Positions 10,319-22,849 are shown, counted from the first letter of the stretch. The stretch is DNA of 64,000 bases from Prosopocoilus inquinatus (GCA_036172665.1 CM069870.1:27998001-28062000), one strand, 5' to 3'. Notes: a model not told the origin generated them from the sequence alone. Numbers and translations: made by a program.

Positions 10319-11818
10319 TTCAAATCTAATGCTGCTGGTTGCGATGGAATTGACCTTAAAATGATTAGGCTGTGTTTACCATGTATAATTCCTTATATAA
10401 CCCATATTTTTAACTGATGTATTGCTGACAGTACTTTTCCCTTCAGTCAGGAAATTACCTCTTTGTACGTCCCGTACCCAAAATTAAGTAACCTGCTCCG
10501 TACAAGGACCTACGTCCTATTAGTTTACAGTGCTGTCCAAAATATTTGAAAAAATTATCAACAAACAATTAACAACTTTCCTGAATAAATTTAAAATACT
10601 ACTACCTCCTAATCAATCAGGTTTTCGACCAGGTTTCAGCTGCACAACAGCTTGATGATATTTTAGCCTCGTGTGATCACGGAAAAATCACTCCGCTTGT
10701 ATTACTAGACTACAGTAAAGCTTTCGACACCGTTAGCCATTTAACTCTTACTTCATTACTGTCTCATATTGGCCTCAGTCCTAATGCAGTATCTCTGATA
10801 AGCAACTACCTTCAGGATAGGACACAAATCGTCAAGTTAGATCTACTAGAAATTCTCATTTTCTGAGCCGCTGCTTGTTTCACAAGGTGTCCCTCAAGGA
10901 TCTATATTGTGCCTTACCTTATTTACAATTTATACCTCGAAATTTACGGAGCACATCTATCATTGTAACTCACATATGTATGCTGATGATTGCCAACTCT
11001 ATCTTAGTTTGATGCCTGCTGATTGGCGGCTAGCACAATCAGAAATTAATGCTGACCTAAATAGTTTGAATAATATTTCTCTCAGTCACTGTTTCATATT
11101 AACCCAGACAAATCCGCGGTTCTTCTTTTTGGCAAAAAGGCAACCTGTAACTCTCTTCTGAAAGTTTTGAATATTAGTATCAATAATATTAAAATTCCAG
11201 TTGTTGTCAAATCCTTCGATTAACACTTAATAATTCTTTTAGGTACAGGGAACAGATTACAAAATACATCAGCAATGCTTATATCAGTTTAAAAAATTTG
11301 TATCCACATAGATTTTACTTAAGTATAGAGTTGAAAAAAGACTAAGTGATGCATTCGTCCTATCACAGTTTGCGTATTGCGCACCAATTTATCATGCCTC
11401 CATTGATGGTATAACTTGTAACCGTATTCAAAAATTACAGAATGCTTGCCTTAGGTTCATATATGGCATCAGAAAATTTGAACATATCTCGCATAAGCTA
11501 GTTGATGCTGGTTGGTTGACTATGTATAATCGCAGAGAAATTATTTCTCTCTGTCTTTATCATAAAATTATAACTCTCCAACACCCCTCTTATCTGTACA
11601 ATAAGATTAGGTTCCGTTCGGATATACATAACATTATTACAAGATTTAGGGGTCTCGTTACACCTCCGGCTCATATTACGACAATCTTCGAAAGATCTTT
11701 TTACTTTCAGATTTATTGTAAATATAATGAACTACCCGATCACTTTAAACTTCTCTCTTCGTTTTTGTTTAAAACTAAGTTGCGGCAATTACTACTCTAT
11801 AAACAAAACGCCACATAA
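10319..11818 (+). pseudogene. LINE reverse transcriptase and C-terminal region, decayed
   Basis: Ordered reverse transcriptase motifs are present but spread over several frames. They are NAAGCDGID after 10320, DYSKAFDTVSH near 10708-10740, VSQGVPQGSIL near 10875-10910, and HMYADDCQLYLS (the catalytic YxDD) near 10972-11008. A C-terminal open segment, 11516-11818, contains FYFQIYCKYNELPDHFK, matching the 'WNxLP' region found near the end of CR1/Jockey-type proteins. Multiple stops and indels between 10380 and 11500 show it is long dead. Confidence 0.82.
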
Positions 11819-12453
11819 AAATAATGATTAAAAAAAAACAATTGTTATTCCTCGGAGTGATGTACTTATTATTTCGGTCTCTATCTGTTTGAAGTATCAT
11901 TATGCCCAACATCACGGAAGTTTAATTTTTTAAGTTAGTCTTTAGGCATACGGTGTTTTTTCATTTACGTTTGATAATTCAAGGTTTAGATGGTAGAACA
12001 GAAGTAGGACTCTCCTACAACTCTGAATCTCACCTTGGGATTGTACTCTCATTATATAATTTGTTTTTTCACTGCTAATTATTGTACTTAATTCTGGTAT
12101 TAAGATTTATTTATTTACTTGTCACTTCTCTTTTTTTGTACTTATGCCTTGGCAGTGCAATAAAGACAATTTATTTTTATTATCATTATTATTATTATTA
12201 CCTTAGAAACAAGCTCTAAATCGCAAGATGAGTGGCTTAAAGCTGCATTCAAACTAATAAAATAACTCAAAAATTCAACGTAGACAGTTGTCAAGACTTT
12301 TTTGGCGGACATAGTGCATATAGCATCAATATTCTACTAGCGCTTTTGACTGCGCATTCAAAGTATCTTCATTTTGTTTTATTACATAAAGTTAGAAAAA
12401 GGGGACTATAATTAGTTTCAGTTTCATGAAGTTAATCTAACAATCAGTGCATA

Positions 12454-12835
12454 CAGGGTGCCTATAAAACTACATTTTTTTATTAAAACTGCAGTCCCTC
12501 ATTATACTATACATACGAGAGATTGATTCCAAATCAGAACACTGGCTTAAAAATAAATTATATATATTCAAAACAACGCAAAACCAACGTTCCAACGACA
12601 AATATGTTTTAATATCAACCAGTAACCGATTTTTTAACGAAAGTTGTAAAAATCTAAATCCCGGAGTTTATTTGACGCGATATTCTTCAAAGAACTATTC
12701 AAATATGCATTTCTCCCTTCATATCATTGACAATATATATTTTCTTGAATTGAGTGAGCCGATGATTTGGTGATACTGAACTTTCTTTAAATTACAAAAG
12801 TTACCCATGTTGTGCTACGAAATCAGGGCACACTG
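12454..12835. mobile_element. possible TA-flanked MITE
   Basis: The left end CAGGGTGCC and right end GGCACACTG are near-complementary and each is flanked by TA (12452-12453, 12836-12837). Beyond these ends the terminal similarity is weak (ctac against gtag), so the call is tentative. Confidence 0.4.
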
Positions 12836-12837
12836 TA

Positions 12838-14109
12838 TATCTCTAGGCCGATATTTGTGGGAAAAAGTCTTAAGCCCGATTTTCCACGAAAAACTCTTAT
12901 CAAGCGTCCACTGCATTACATTGGCGAGCCCGAATAATTTATGACTTTACCTACCTACATGGTTACCACTCAGCGTATACCCGAAGAGACTGTCCGCTAT
13001 CTTTTCCTTGCATAAACTTTCTTTAATTCTAAATTTTGAAGATATTAAACAAATTAAAGAATTAAAAAATTTGGCTGTTTTCAGTTTTTCTCAAATTGTG
13101 CAGAAACTGTAATGAATATCTTAAATCTGGTGAGATGTCTTTAAAGAAGCCTAAAAAATTATCTTTTCCCCATTGAACAACATTGTAACTTTAATAATGT
13201 ATTGATAATATGTATTCCCTGATGGACAACTGATTTCGAAGTCTACATACCCACTTTCGCGTTTTAATTTTTAAGTACCTTTCCAAAATAATTGTATTTT
13301 CTGTTATAATTCCTGTTCATTTGTGTTTATGCCGCAAGTTATGGGTGTAACCCGGAAAGCACGGTGCAATAAAACCCATGCAATGTAGAGCAAAGACAGG
13401 ATGTTAATGTTGCTTCTCCAAAATTAATATCTATAATTAACTCTGTAATGCATGCGCGTGTTGTGGCATTATTAATTCAGATTGTTTGCTCATGGAGTTT
13501 ATAAAATAAAGTGGCCGGAATGTAAACTAGTGTCAATTGTATTCGACCTCTGCAGCCTATTTTATGTGTGCCACGACAGCTGGTGGTTATTCCCATAGCT
13601 TACGTACGTGTGGTCCATATTAAACATCCTACCGAGCCGAAGATTATCCAAAAATTCCCTTCATTGCCGTGTTTAATAAATACACACCATAAATTTTAAG
13701 CCGCCGCGGTAATAACTATTTATCATTTATTATCGTCGCGCTTTGTTTCTTTTTATTCGTTTTTTGTAGCTCTTACAAAACGGGCATCGTAGACGAATAA
13801 TACTTCGGTGAATATAAAATATTTGAGAGTATTAAGAGTATAAATTCGGGGATTATTGATTGTGTCTCGGATGACCCTATTGTGGAAACCTCACAACGAT
13901 TGCCTTCAACATATTCAAGTAGCAGTTTACAACTTTATAGGTTTCTAGGTAATGACCATCGTCGAAGTGCTTCGAATATTGGTTTCATTAAGAAGCTTCA
14001 ACAACTTTGAATGCATTGGGGGGATTACGTTTTTATGGTCCTTCTTCAAGTATCTTTTAGTTCTAAATGAAAATAATTATTTTAATACATAATGACATTT
14101 AATATAATA
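12838..14109. other. non-coding stretch, no gene seen
   Basis: No open frame with family signatures and no repeat was noticed. The stretch 13330-13760 is less AT-biased than its surroundings and may be conserved non-coding DNA; I cannot show it. Confidence 0.4.
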
Positions 14110-14111
14110 TA

Positions 14112-14586
14112 CTGGGTGAACCAGAAATACGTGTTAATTTTAACACGGAGTGCAGTTAACTAAATGAAATATTTTTTCTATTTGACTTTTTTTTATTTAA
14201 GGCTTTCTAAATTGATTTAAAAATTGAAACGTATTACGTATTAAAATCTATACCCGCCTCTGGTTAACACCGGAAAATTCTGTTGTCATAGAAACACATG
14301 TCATATAAAAAAAGTCAATTGTTGTAATGTCACATTTACTTAATTTGAACAGAAATTGTTTTTATAACTTGTTGGAGACGAATAATTGTTCATTATTATA
14401 GGTTTCCATAATCCTTAAACACAGCGAAAGAAAATTGTAATTGCACATAATTATTGCACTTTAAAAATTTGCCAAACTGTCAAACGAAAAAATTGACGAT
14501 ATTTTCAAAATGCCATAAAGTAAAATTGTTTACCTTGGCGAGTTCTTCTGTGGTTTAAAATTAACACATATTTCTGATACAGCCAG
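14112..14586. mobile_element. TA-flanked non-autonomous DNA element (475 bp)
   Basis: Terminal inverted repeats of about 30 bp: the left end begins CTGGGTGAACCAGAAATACG and the right end closes with TTTCTGATACAGCCAG. Both share gtgttaatttt on the inner side. TA flanks both ends (14110-14111, 14587-14588). There is no coding capacity, so it is a Tc1/mariner-type MITE by structure. Confidence 0.8.
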
Positions 14587-14727
14587 TATTTCTAATGTGT
14601 AATAGGTAAACTACGAATTGGTGTATCGGGATCTTTGGATTACGTTTATCAACAAAAATAATGCAATAAATGGGATGGACTTGATTAACAAAACATATTT
14701 AGCAAACTACAATTTTATTAAAACTTT

Positions 14728-14851
14728 GTTGCCAATCGTTTTTCATTACAGTGGAACTCTTCGCTTTTACTGACGAATCCCCAAATAGAGCAGAAACAGC
14801 TGTACAGACGATGCTCTAGGGATCTACTGCAATCAAAAACGATTTGCAATA
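14728..14851 (+). mobile_element. hammerhead-family element, copy B
   Basis: A compact member consisting only of the inverted arms and ribozyme region: ccaatcgtttttcattacag (14732-14751) and ctgcaatcaaaaacgatttg (14827-14846) are inverted to one another. Between them CTGACGA (14770-14776), GAAA (14793-14796) and the cleavage triplet GTA (14802-14804) are all present on the plus strand. Stem II (14777-14792) has lost much of its pairing, so activity is doubtful. There is no palindromic tail as in copy A. Confidence 0.75.
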
Positions 14852-14859
14852 AAATTTTT

Positions 14860-15788
14860 AAAATATGTTGTATTGATTAAAGAGAAATGGGTTTAAAGAA
14901 GAAATTAAGAAAATTAATCTGCTGCAACTTTCTTGTTATTGGATTTTGGATAAAGCTGAGTTAAGAAAAAACTTTATTTTTGATTTCCTATGGCTTCAAT
15001 CTCTTCCTTACATTGTGATGCACCCAGTGTAAGAAGCTTATGTTGGTTTCTGTATTAACTAGTTCTAGGTCAGTCTGATTGCGGATTAAATTAATTCTTT
15101 TTTAATTTAATTTGTCTACCTAAGTATCTTAATAACATACATAATATTTATATTATTTACTTTCTACCACAATCCACAATCCATTTTCTCAACGAAGAAC
15201 TTTTCATGCATTAATTCGCCACAATTCAAGGAATTATAGGGAATATGTGTTGGCCTCTCAAGAACAGAACGCTTCGTAAGAGATCGATCAAAATCAAATC
15301 TGAAGTGTTAGTAAACTCGCTGAACTTTTTTTTACTTACTGCCTTATTTAATACACCATTTGGTACAGTTAAAAATTCGTTTTCAATCCGGAAAGTTAAA
15401 CATGTGATAGAAGGCGATATGTTAGGTGTCGCAATAACAAATTCGACCAATTTGTTGTAACTTCCGAGAGTGCTCAATTCTGCGACCCCTCCTTGTCGTT
15501 ATGTTTATAAATGAGATCGTTGACATTGGCAATTTATCTGATGGAACTCAGACTATTTATCTGATAGCAAAATGTGCGTAAAATAATTGTATTCAATGCT
15601 TCTCACTTAATGCTACTGATCAATTTAACTGAATAATCTGTCTGCAACTGCGACTGAAGAATGAATTTAATAAATTTGTTGTTATAGAAAGTGTCTCTTA
15701 AAAGAAATTAATTATAGTAGCAGCATTACAGATATTATTGTGTTGTACTTATATTGTTGATTAATTATATGAATTATTAATCATTATA
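14860..15788. other. non-coding stretch, no gene seen
   Basis: Only small unremarkable open frames on both strands and no repeat structure noticed. Confidence 0.4.
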
Positions 15789-15905
15789 CCGGGTGATTGT
15801 TAAATAAGTACAGAAATTTAAACCTGTAATACATCACCATAAATGGGAACGATTGAACTTACAAGTCCTTAACAAAAATTTTACACATTTCAAGAAAATC
15901 GCAGG
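15789..15905 (+). repeat. fragment related to the element at 61888-62758
   Basis: The sequence from atttaaacctgtaatacatc through ccttaacaaaaattt parallels 61914-61985 (atttaaacctgcaatatatc, accatgaatggcaacgatt). It begins CCGGGTGATTG after TA (15787-15788), as a Tc1/mariner-type terminus would. No matching right end was found. Confidence 0.6.
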
Positions 15906-17204
15906 TGAAAATCGGGCAAGAAATAATCGTACGTCTATGTCTTTGAGGTAGGTCAAGAAATGGAAATTTTATTGGAACAAAACCCAGAGGTGCAATCGAG
16001 CAGTGACCTTTGGCGAAGTCGAGAGGCCAATAAAAGCGTTGCTTTTAACGTCGCAATGAGTCGTATTACAGCTAGGCTAAAGAATTTGCTTCGTTTTTTA
16101 TGATTATGACACGTAATTTATTCCACCGTATTCTTTGAGATCAACAGTTTAGTTTGTGCAAAGTGATTGAACGAGTTGAAGCTAAATATGATTACTATCT
16201 GCCTATAATACATAGTATTATTACTTATTAAAATGTTGCAATTCACGAACGGCGAGAGAACAGCATTTCAGAGGAGGTGTATTCATAATGCAATTGTTAT
16301 AAACATTTCTAAATATGTAATAGTGAACGTCTATTTGAATGTGACCTTCTACACAGGTGAGTGAGTGTCTTGCGTATTAGTAATTCCCGCAATGTTTACT
16401 GTCTACCATCGGAGAAGCAAGTTCCGTAAGTTTTTCTTTTGTTTTTTCATGAACACCGAATAAGGGAAGGATAAAGGAAGTCAGCGTATTGTGGTTATAA
16501 ATTTTGCACTTATTTTGCAAACACCCTGTACAGGGCTTCAATTTAAAAATTTTAATGAATGCTTTTTTGGGTAATAAAAGAACTTTGTAGGTTATTAACT
16601 TCTTCATTATTTTTATTATTTTTTCCCGGATTTTACTTTCATTTCAAATGAAAATTCTTATTCACTTGTTTTAAAGCTGAGTTTCTTGTAACCAATGTTA
16701 CGCATTGCTGTCTTAAAATGTGGAATAATTTTTTTATTTTCGCTTAATATCACGTATTTCACATTTACTACAAGTCTCTTTATAAGAGCTTTCTTTCCTC
16801 CTTGCTGTTTTGTGTCTTCCCTATCGTTTCATTCTTTTTGTATAATAGCCTTTTTTAACGTGTGTAGACAAATCATAAATTTGCTTCTTTAAATTTCCGC
16901 TTCTTATTTTACTTGAGGCGTACGCGGCCATTAAGAACAAAACTGAAATAATTAATTTTAAAAATTTGTTCAGAATATTTACAACTACGGTCCTGACCAA
17001 AAGAAATGTACTTTTGGACGTAAATTTAATAGTGTTAAGAATCACTTAAGAATTATACTTTATGGCTGTAATTATGAACTGTAACTTACGGATTACACAA
17101 AGCGAATTACAGATAAATTAAATTTTTAAAGGAAGTCTATTTTCCACTTTTGCGTTACCTGTATAGTTAATACGAGCCGATATCTTTTAAAATCAAATAA
17201 TGAC
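15906..17204. other. non-coding stretch, no gene seen
   Basis: No recognisable gene or mobile element. Short open frames on both strands show no family motifs. Confidence 0.4.
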
Positions 17205-17275
17205 CGACTTTCATTAATAAATAATCATGTCGTCCCTAAGTGAGAACGACATATTTATTTATTAATGAAAGTCGA
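17205..17275. repeat. short palindrome
   Basis: The arm cgactttcattaataaataa and then atgtcgt (17205-17233) is mirrored by acgacat and then its complement (17246-17275), with a loop of about 12 nt and one small mismatch region. It would form a stable hairpin. Its origin is unknown; it may be a MITE core. Confidence 0.8.
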
Positions 17276-17289
17276 TCGGATCTAGTATA

Positions 17290-18330
17290 GGGGAAGAAGA
17301 AATTAGATCAAATATTATCGAAATAAAAATGATAAAAATTAAAAATTTTAAGGAAATTCGAAAAAAAACTGAATTGTAAAAGATTGAAAGAAAAAGTGTT
17401 AAAAATTAAATATTTTGAAAATAAAGAAAGTAAAAGTCCTTGAGAATTTAAACGCAATATTTTAAAGTGGTAAAAAATTGAAGGTCAACCCAAACCAATT
17501 GAACTGAACCTAAGTAAAGCCAATCCAAGAAAAGAATTTTACAATAGATAAAAAAACTTAAGAAATTATCAAAAAAGTTCTGAGATTGAACAAGAAATTT
17601 CAAAAATTAAAAATAAAAAAATCAAAATTATAGTCAGAAAATTGGCCAAATTCTCACCTCACACTTAAAGTCGTCTCTAACTAAAACCATGATTAAAATA
17701 AAAAAACGATATAGCTTTATGCGAATTTAAAAATTAAAGACGGGGTGAGGATACGGGCCATTATCTTTAAAAATTTAAAAATATGTATATTTCAAGGTTA
17801 AACGAACTAAACCAAAATTAATCGACTAACTAGACCGAAGCTAAGCAAACCCAACCCTACTAATCTAAACCCAAATTAACCCAATTTCTTTTAAATACAA
17901 ACTATGAAATATTAAGAACGTTTCAAGGTCAAACCAATTCAACTGAACTGAACCCAAGTCAATCCAATTCAAAAAATAAATTTTTAAAAAGATGGAAAGG
18001 TAGAAAATTAGCAAAAATCCAAACGAAAATATTAGAGATTTTAAGGAGCTTAAAAAAACGGCAAGAGGTTGAAACATGAAATGTTAAAACTCAAAAATTA
18101 AGAAAAAATCCAAAAAATAAAATGTTAAAAACGTTTCGAGATTCACCCAACCCAATTAAATTGAACCCGGCCGAAGATTTTTGTAAAAAAATTTGAATGT
18201 AAAATTTTTAAATCGAATTTTTTTTTAATAAGGAAAATTAGAAATTCGAAAATTGAAACAAAAAAAATTAATTAAAATAAGCCCAACTAATCTAGAGACT
18301 TGTATAACTGTAGCCAATTTGAAGGATCTG
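17290..18330. repeat. purine/A-rich degenerate repeat tract
   Basis: Long A-rich sequence in which a degenerate block of the form ggtcaacccaaaccaattga, ctgaacc(t/c)aag returns irregularly near 17483, 17797, 17927 and 18140. Spacing is uneven (about 314, 130 and 213 bp), so it is a decayed repeat and not a clean satellite. There is no coding potential. Confidence 0.6.
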
Positions 18331-18409
18331 TAGAATTTCGTTATTAGTGTAGATGCCACTGTAACATCATTTGTACCTTATTTAAACTTTTAAGAATTTT
18401 TGCTTTTGA

Positions 18410-18660
18410 ATTGCCCATTTTTTTTCGCCCACCTATTCCCTCCCTGATCTCGTCTCCCCTTCATCTTTTTTCTTCTGTTTGTTTTTTTAAGTCTTTTTGT
18501 GTTGTTTTGTCTTTTCTCGTCTTTTTTTTCTTTACCTCCTGGACCTTTTGCAGTTTCCTTTCCGCCTGCTTTCCACCATCACCTCATTTTTCTCATCTTT
18601 TCTCGATTGTATCCATTTGTTTCGGCTTTTCTTTTGTCTTCTAGTCAACAACTTAACTTT
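18410..18660. repeat. pyrimidine-rich tract
   Basis: About 250 bp in which C and T make up most of the plus strand. Open frames here encode only F/S/L-rich low-complexity peptides and are not genes. It directly follows the purine-rich tract, giving an abrupt strand-composition switch near 18350. Confidence 0.75.
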
Positions 18661-18727
18661 TTTCTATTTGACAAAATATTTGCAGATAGAGAACTGAAGT
18701 ACAGAGTTTCTTATCGTTCCATGAGCT

Positions 18728-18772
18728 AGGGGCCGGCAACTGCCCCGATTGTCCCACCTTGGCTACGCCCAT
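18728..18772 (-). repeat. likely hAT-type terminal end
   Basis: Read on the minus strand, the sequence starts CATGGGCGTAGCCAAGG and continues to GGGGCAGTTGCC. This resembles the CAGTGGCGTAGCC ends of many hAT elements. The partner end was not located, so only one terminus is claimed. Confidence 0.4.
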
Positions 18773-18774
18773 GA

Positions 18775-20720
18775 ATACATGCCTATTCCACTATTTTTTG
18801 GTCACAGTGATACATATGACGTCTTGTCTTTTCGTTACCAGCTGTATAACTGTGTTAATATTTCACGATCAAGTTTTACGACTTTGGTTTTCTGCGTAAC
18901 ACCATAAAACGTTTATTGCATGCTTCTAGACCTGTACATTTTTCGTTCTCGTCTTATGCATGGGCTTAACATGGTTTCCTGGTAAATTTTTAATTAATTA
19001 TAGATTCTTGTTACTCTGTTATAAGCAGTATGCACGTGATTCGGAAATGACCACTAATATTTTTAGAGTCATCAAAAAATAAGGTCACCTTTTCATATTG
19101 GTTTTCCAAAAATAAATAGTGAGAGATTTATAAGCAGTTATAACAGGAATGAAAAATATGTTTTTTTCGGCGGTATCTTCAGGATCCTTCAAATTATCAA
19201 ATTAATGTTTTAATCTTTGGTTTAAGGCCTGTAATATGCGCATTAGCAACATATTTGTCAGATTCTCCCTCTGTTTTGAAAGGGTAGTTTTGAGGGGGTA
19301 ACTTTCAATATTTTATTTTATTTATTTTTTATATATTTCATCAAGAATTTGTGGAGGAAATATTCTTTAGATTATTTAACACAAGAAAGGCTGTCCTTTT
19401 GGAATTTTTCGATAAACCGAATTTCTTATTTTTCCCCTTTCAAAAACAAAAAACAAAAAGATGACTTTATTTGTTGGTGCTCTATTCACCTTGAAAATAT
19501 CAAGGGACGTTTCTAAATCACATTGTATAATTTCGCATGCAATTTAATTTAAATTTTATTTTTCGTTCGAAAGTAGTCATCGAGAAGCATCTTGATTTCA
19601 TCGTTAGATCAATAACTTGCAATGTGACCTCTTGCATTCTATTTCAAGATATTCACATATTTCAAGGGATCTCATCTACATGTATGTCTTATATTTGCTC
19701 TTTCGACTGTATGTCTTATATTTGCTTTCTGTTTGTTGGTGAACACATTTATTTACATACTTTCACGTAGATAATAATTTATCCTCAGACATTTTCTAGC
19801 GCTTCGTATATGAACAAGTGTAAAGCTAGAATACTACTTTGGCATTTTTACACCCTTTTGTTAGCTTCGAAATATTTCATATTCAGTCCGTTTCGACGCG
19901 TTATTTACAGACGTTAATAATTTATGTTAATGCTGCGCCATCTCCAGGCAGGATATTTTCTTGAAAGGCGAATTCGCAAAACAACCAGTCGTTGCAGATG
20001 TTGTTTACTTGAAGTCGAATTTATTTGCAATTTAATAATGTTCAAATTTTCTGCTTCGATAAGTTTCATATTATTACATTTAGATATTAAATTCATAATA
20101 CATATTTGGCTTTCTGCGCCAGATGTCTGCAAACATGCAAGCTGTTTAATAAACAAAGTAATTAATTTTACAAATTCGATTCGTTGTTTACACTGAATGT
20201 AGTTTTTTCACATTCCCTTGTAACTGAGATAATCCGCAAAAGTTTCTACGCCAATTATCCCGGTATCTGTTAGTCTGGCACAAAGCTATCTTGCCGGTAA
20301 TAGCTGGTGTCCCTTCCTTCCTCTTTCTCCCTCTCGTTACAAGTCTTGTTTACAGCTTCTAGGATAGGTTAACTGGTTCTCTTATCATGCAAGGTGCATA
20401 TAATGATGAGCGCGGGTTTATTAAACTAACCATTTATTAAACCGAGTATTCAAGATATACTTCTTTTTACTTTAAACGAGTATCAAACTATCTCTGTCAC
20501 CAAATTAATTCGTAATTATTATGATTTTTCAGTAAAAAATGCACATATTTTTTAACCATTTCACTTCACCACTATTTCAGTCAACGAGTTAGAATCAAGG
20601 GTGGCGCTATCACGTACAAAAAGCGACCTCCATCTCTCCACAGAAGTGGTTCACTTCTATTAAATTGACAGAGAATTTCACGTGTTAAATTAGTAATAAA
20701 ACCTAACTTGGATTTTACTT
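18775..20720. other. non-coding stretch, no gene seen
   Basis: Nothing gene-like was recognised. A 27-bp unit (tgtatgtcttatatttgct plus 8 bases) is tandemly duplicated at about 19680-19733. Confidence 0.45.
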
Positions 20721-20721
20721 A

Positions 20722-20848
20722 GGCCAGGTATTATAAAGGCAAGTTAGTTTTAACTATTGATTTACTCACATGCTAACAATTCTAAAAACAATTGTTATAG
20801 CAATAAATTGGGAGTTAAGGCTAACTTTCATTTATAAAACCGGACCAT
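20722..20848. mobile_element. MITE, imperfect inverted ends
   Basis: The left end GGCCAGGTATTATAAAGGCA and right end ATTTATAAAACCGGACC are inverted, and both continue into aagttag/ctaactt. The flanks TTA and ATA would fit a decayed 3-bp PIF/Harbinger-style duplication. Non-coding. Confidence 0.55.
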
Positions 20849-20849
20849 A

Positions 20850-21570
20850 GTGTTAACCACAGTGAACGATATATGTATATTAGGTGACGCCACAAGAGCA
20901 TTCGGTCGTGTGTCGATATGTGCATGAAAACGTAAGATCAAATGCGAGAGCGACACCTGAAAGAGGGTTCAAATATCAATGCGCGAGAGAGAACGTGTGT
21001 TTAATCCTTCAGAATGAGATAACATGAAAATTTTTCTCGCGTGCACGTTCCAAACGCCCGCGCTGCTACCTATTAATTCTTTACTGTGGTGTTAACCCAT
21101 TACCGCCTGGCATATTAAATTTTTAATTTCGTATTTTTAACATAGATATGTATTTTTAAAACATATAAGCACTGTAGGCATGTAAAGATTATTTTTCAGT
21201 TTCGAATCAGTGTTTGTAAAATAAGGTGTTCCCTTACGGATACATCAAAGAAACTACTATTTTTCAACTAGTTAAATGATCAGTGGTGGAGGATAACATA
21301 TGGATTTACTTTTCTGCGTACGAATTTGTCACGTATAATTGTGTTATACCGGCCGTTATTTTAAAGCAAGAACATGGGCAACACAGCAAACAAAAAGCGA
21401 TATGGGCAGGAAAAAGAGATGAAGCAGGCGTTTTGTAAAGTCTCGCCTTTGGCGAAGATGTGATGCTTCGCGACTCGTATGCTGCGAAATTTCTATAACT
21501 TGCTGTGGATTTTATATCGCTACATCAAGGAGTTATGTGAATAAGTATGGACCAGGACTACATTGTTGCA
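20850..21570. other. non-coding stretch, no gene seen
   Basis: Mixed-composition sequence with no recognised gene. Part of it (20870-21080, rich in CG and short palindromes) stands out from the AT-rich background but matches no family I know. Confidence 0.4.
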
Positions 21571-21574
21571 TGCA

Positions 21575-21813
21575 CGGTCACGAGCTACAAATTTTGGTAG
21601 TCAATGCCAACGCCTTTTTTTTTTCTAGAAAATAATAATTTTCACATAAATATCCTGTATTTTACCAAAAACGTGTCGAAAATAGGTTAATGTTTTAAGA
21701 GATTATACCAAATACACAAAATTAATACAAGAATCTTCTTCTTTTTAATAAAATACAACTCAAATACAAATCTTTGACAATCAGTGACGACCAAAATTTA
21801 TTGCTCGCGACTG
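21575..21813. mobile_element. TA-type MITE, family M1 copy 1
   Basis: The inverted ends share a consensus reading CAGTCGCGAGCAATAAATTT and then TGGTCGTCA. The left end is 21575-21606 and the right end about 21782-21813. The right flank is TA (21814-21815); the left flank is CA, one change from TA. A shorter copy of the same family lies at 22919-23039. Confidence 0.75.
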
Positions 21814-22618
21814 TACAAATTCCGATACGGTAACTATAAGGAAACTGAAAGCAATAATTATATGAATATTTCGGTGTTGTATAAAATGCATAAACAGATA
21901 AAAATCTGGGATTAATTCAACACCTTTGGACGCCAAGGAACATGTTTTTGGATGTTCCTTCGAATCCGCCCGTTTGTGAAGTTAAAGAAAAACGAAGTTA
22001 GGATGTTTACCATGTAAAAGTAGGAGTAGAGCTTGTCCTTGTTGGAGTAAACCAGTGGCGGCTTTTCAGGGTAGGCAAGATAGGCATCGCCTACCCTAAC
22101 ATTTTATAAAGAATTAAGTATTATATTTAATATTAATTAAAAATAACCCATTGTTTATTTTTATAAACCCATTTTTGTCAAGCAGGTAATAGCGGTCCAT
22201 TTCTGAACGAATCCTAAGTTGCATTTCTGAACGGCTCCTCCGTTGCATAAGATGTGGTTGGTCGGTAGCGGTAGAATAGGCGAAATAATTTTTCGCCTTA
22301 AATCCTCATGAAAGTATCACGCGATTAATATGTTTATCTCTTTCTATCCCAGAGCTAGAGGACGTGTAGCAAAATGAATAAGTACAATATTAGGCGACAG
22401 ATCGTGTCGCCTCGGGTTATTCGGAAATATTCGTTCGAGAAACGTTTTAGTTTGGTTATTCCATAATTTACGTTTGAATCAGTTTAAATATTGTGAGTAT
22501 TATTATAATTTATTATAATCGTCATGGATCAGGGATGCCCGATATGAAATTATAGGTACTTTATTAGAAATGTCGTTTTCAAAGAAAAATATTTTTCTTC
22601 GGGTAGAACACTGACAAA

Positions 22619-22849
22619 ATGAATATTTTAATGCCGATAAAAGAGTTCAATTATTTCATCGTTCGTTTGACTATTTGGTATGAAAGTCATAAATGGTTGT
22701 GTGGAAACAAATTTAAAAAGGCTCTTTTTTGTTGGCCGTGTTTTTTTTTAATTCTTTTATCAAATATCAGACAAAATTCTCTTAACATGCTTAATAGACG
22801 TCAGAGTAACTTTGGCAAAACAAGCGCTCTCATTTCGGGATGCAGATGA
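22619..22849 (+). pseudogene. hAT transposase N-terminal TTF-type zinc finger, remnant
   Basis: A 76-residue frame whose middle reads KWLCGNKFKKALFCWPCFF (residues about 24-42). This matches the opening of the TTF-type zinc finger that precedes the catalytic domain in many hAT transposases, where a W is followed by spaced cysteines and an LFCxPC block. Downstream, FGKTSALISGC loosely follows the FxxxG(F/Y)xxW region. The catalytic RNase-H-like domain and C-terminal dimerisation region are absent. The position inside a hAT with intact target duplication supports the reading. As it stands the frame is a non-functional leftover. Confidence 0.6.

Larger units (their letters stand above)
9084..12200 (+). 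mobile_element. non-LTR retrotransposon (CR1/Jockey-like), decayed
   Basis: An apurinic-type endonuclease domain is followed by a reverse transcriptase domain and a C-terminal tail. The 3' end carries cagtgcaataaag and then a run of TTA/ATT units (about 12175-12200), as in many LINEs whose 3' ends are short tandem repeats. The 5' limit is uncertain; no upstream ORF1 was recognised, so it is probably 5'-truncated. The clade assignment rests on the HLNIRSLLPK, GVVYRPP and YADD(C/T)QLYLS style of motifs and is tentative. Confidence 0.85.

Noticed and set aside
12177..12200. (TTA/ATT) run as an independent microsatellite
   Set aside because: It stands exactly at the 3' end of the LINE, where such tails are expected.
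18411..18729. Three overlapping open frames of 66-77 residues
   Set aside because: They encode only F/S/L-rich peptides from a pyrimidine tract, in all three frames of one strand; no family signature or gene context.
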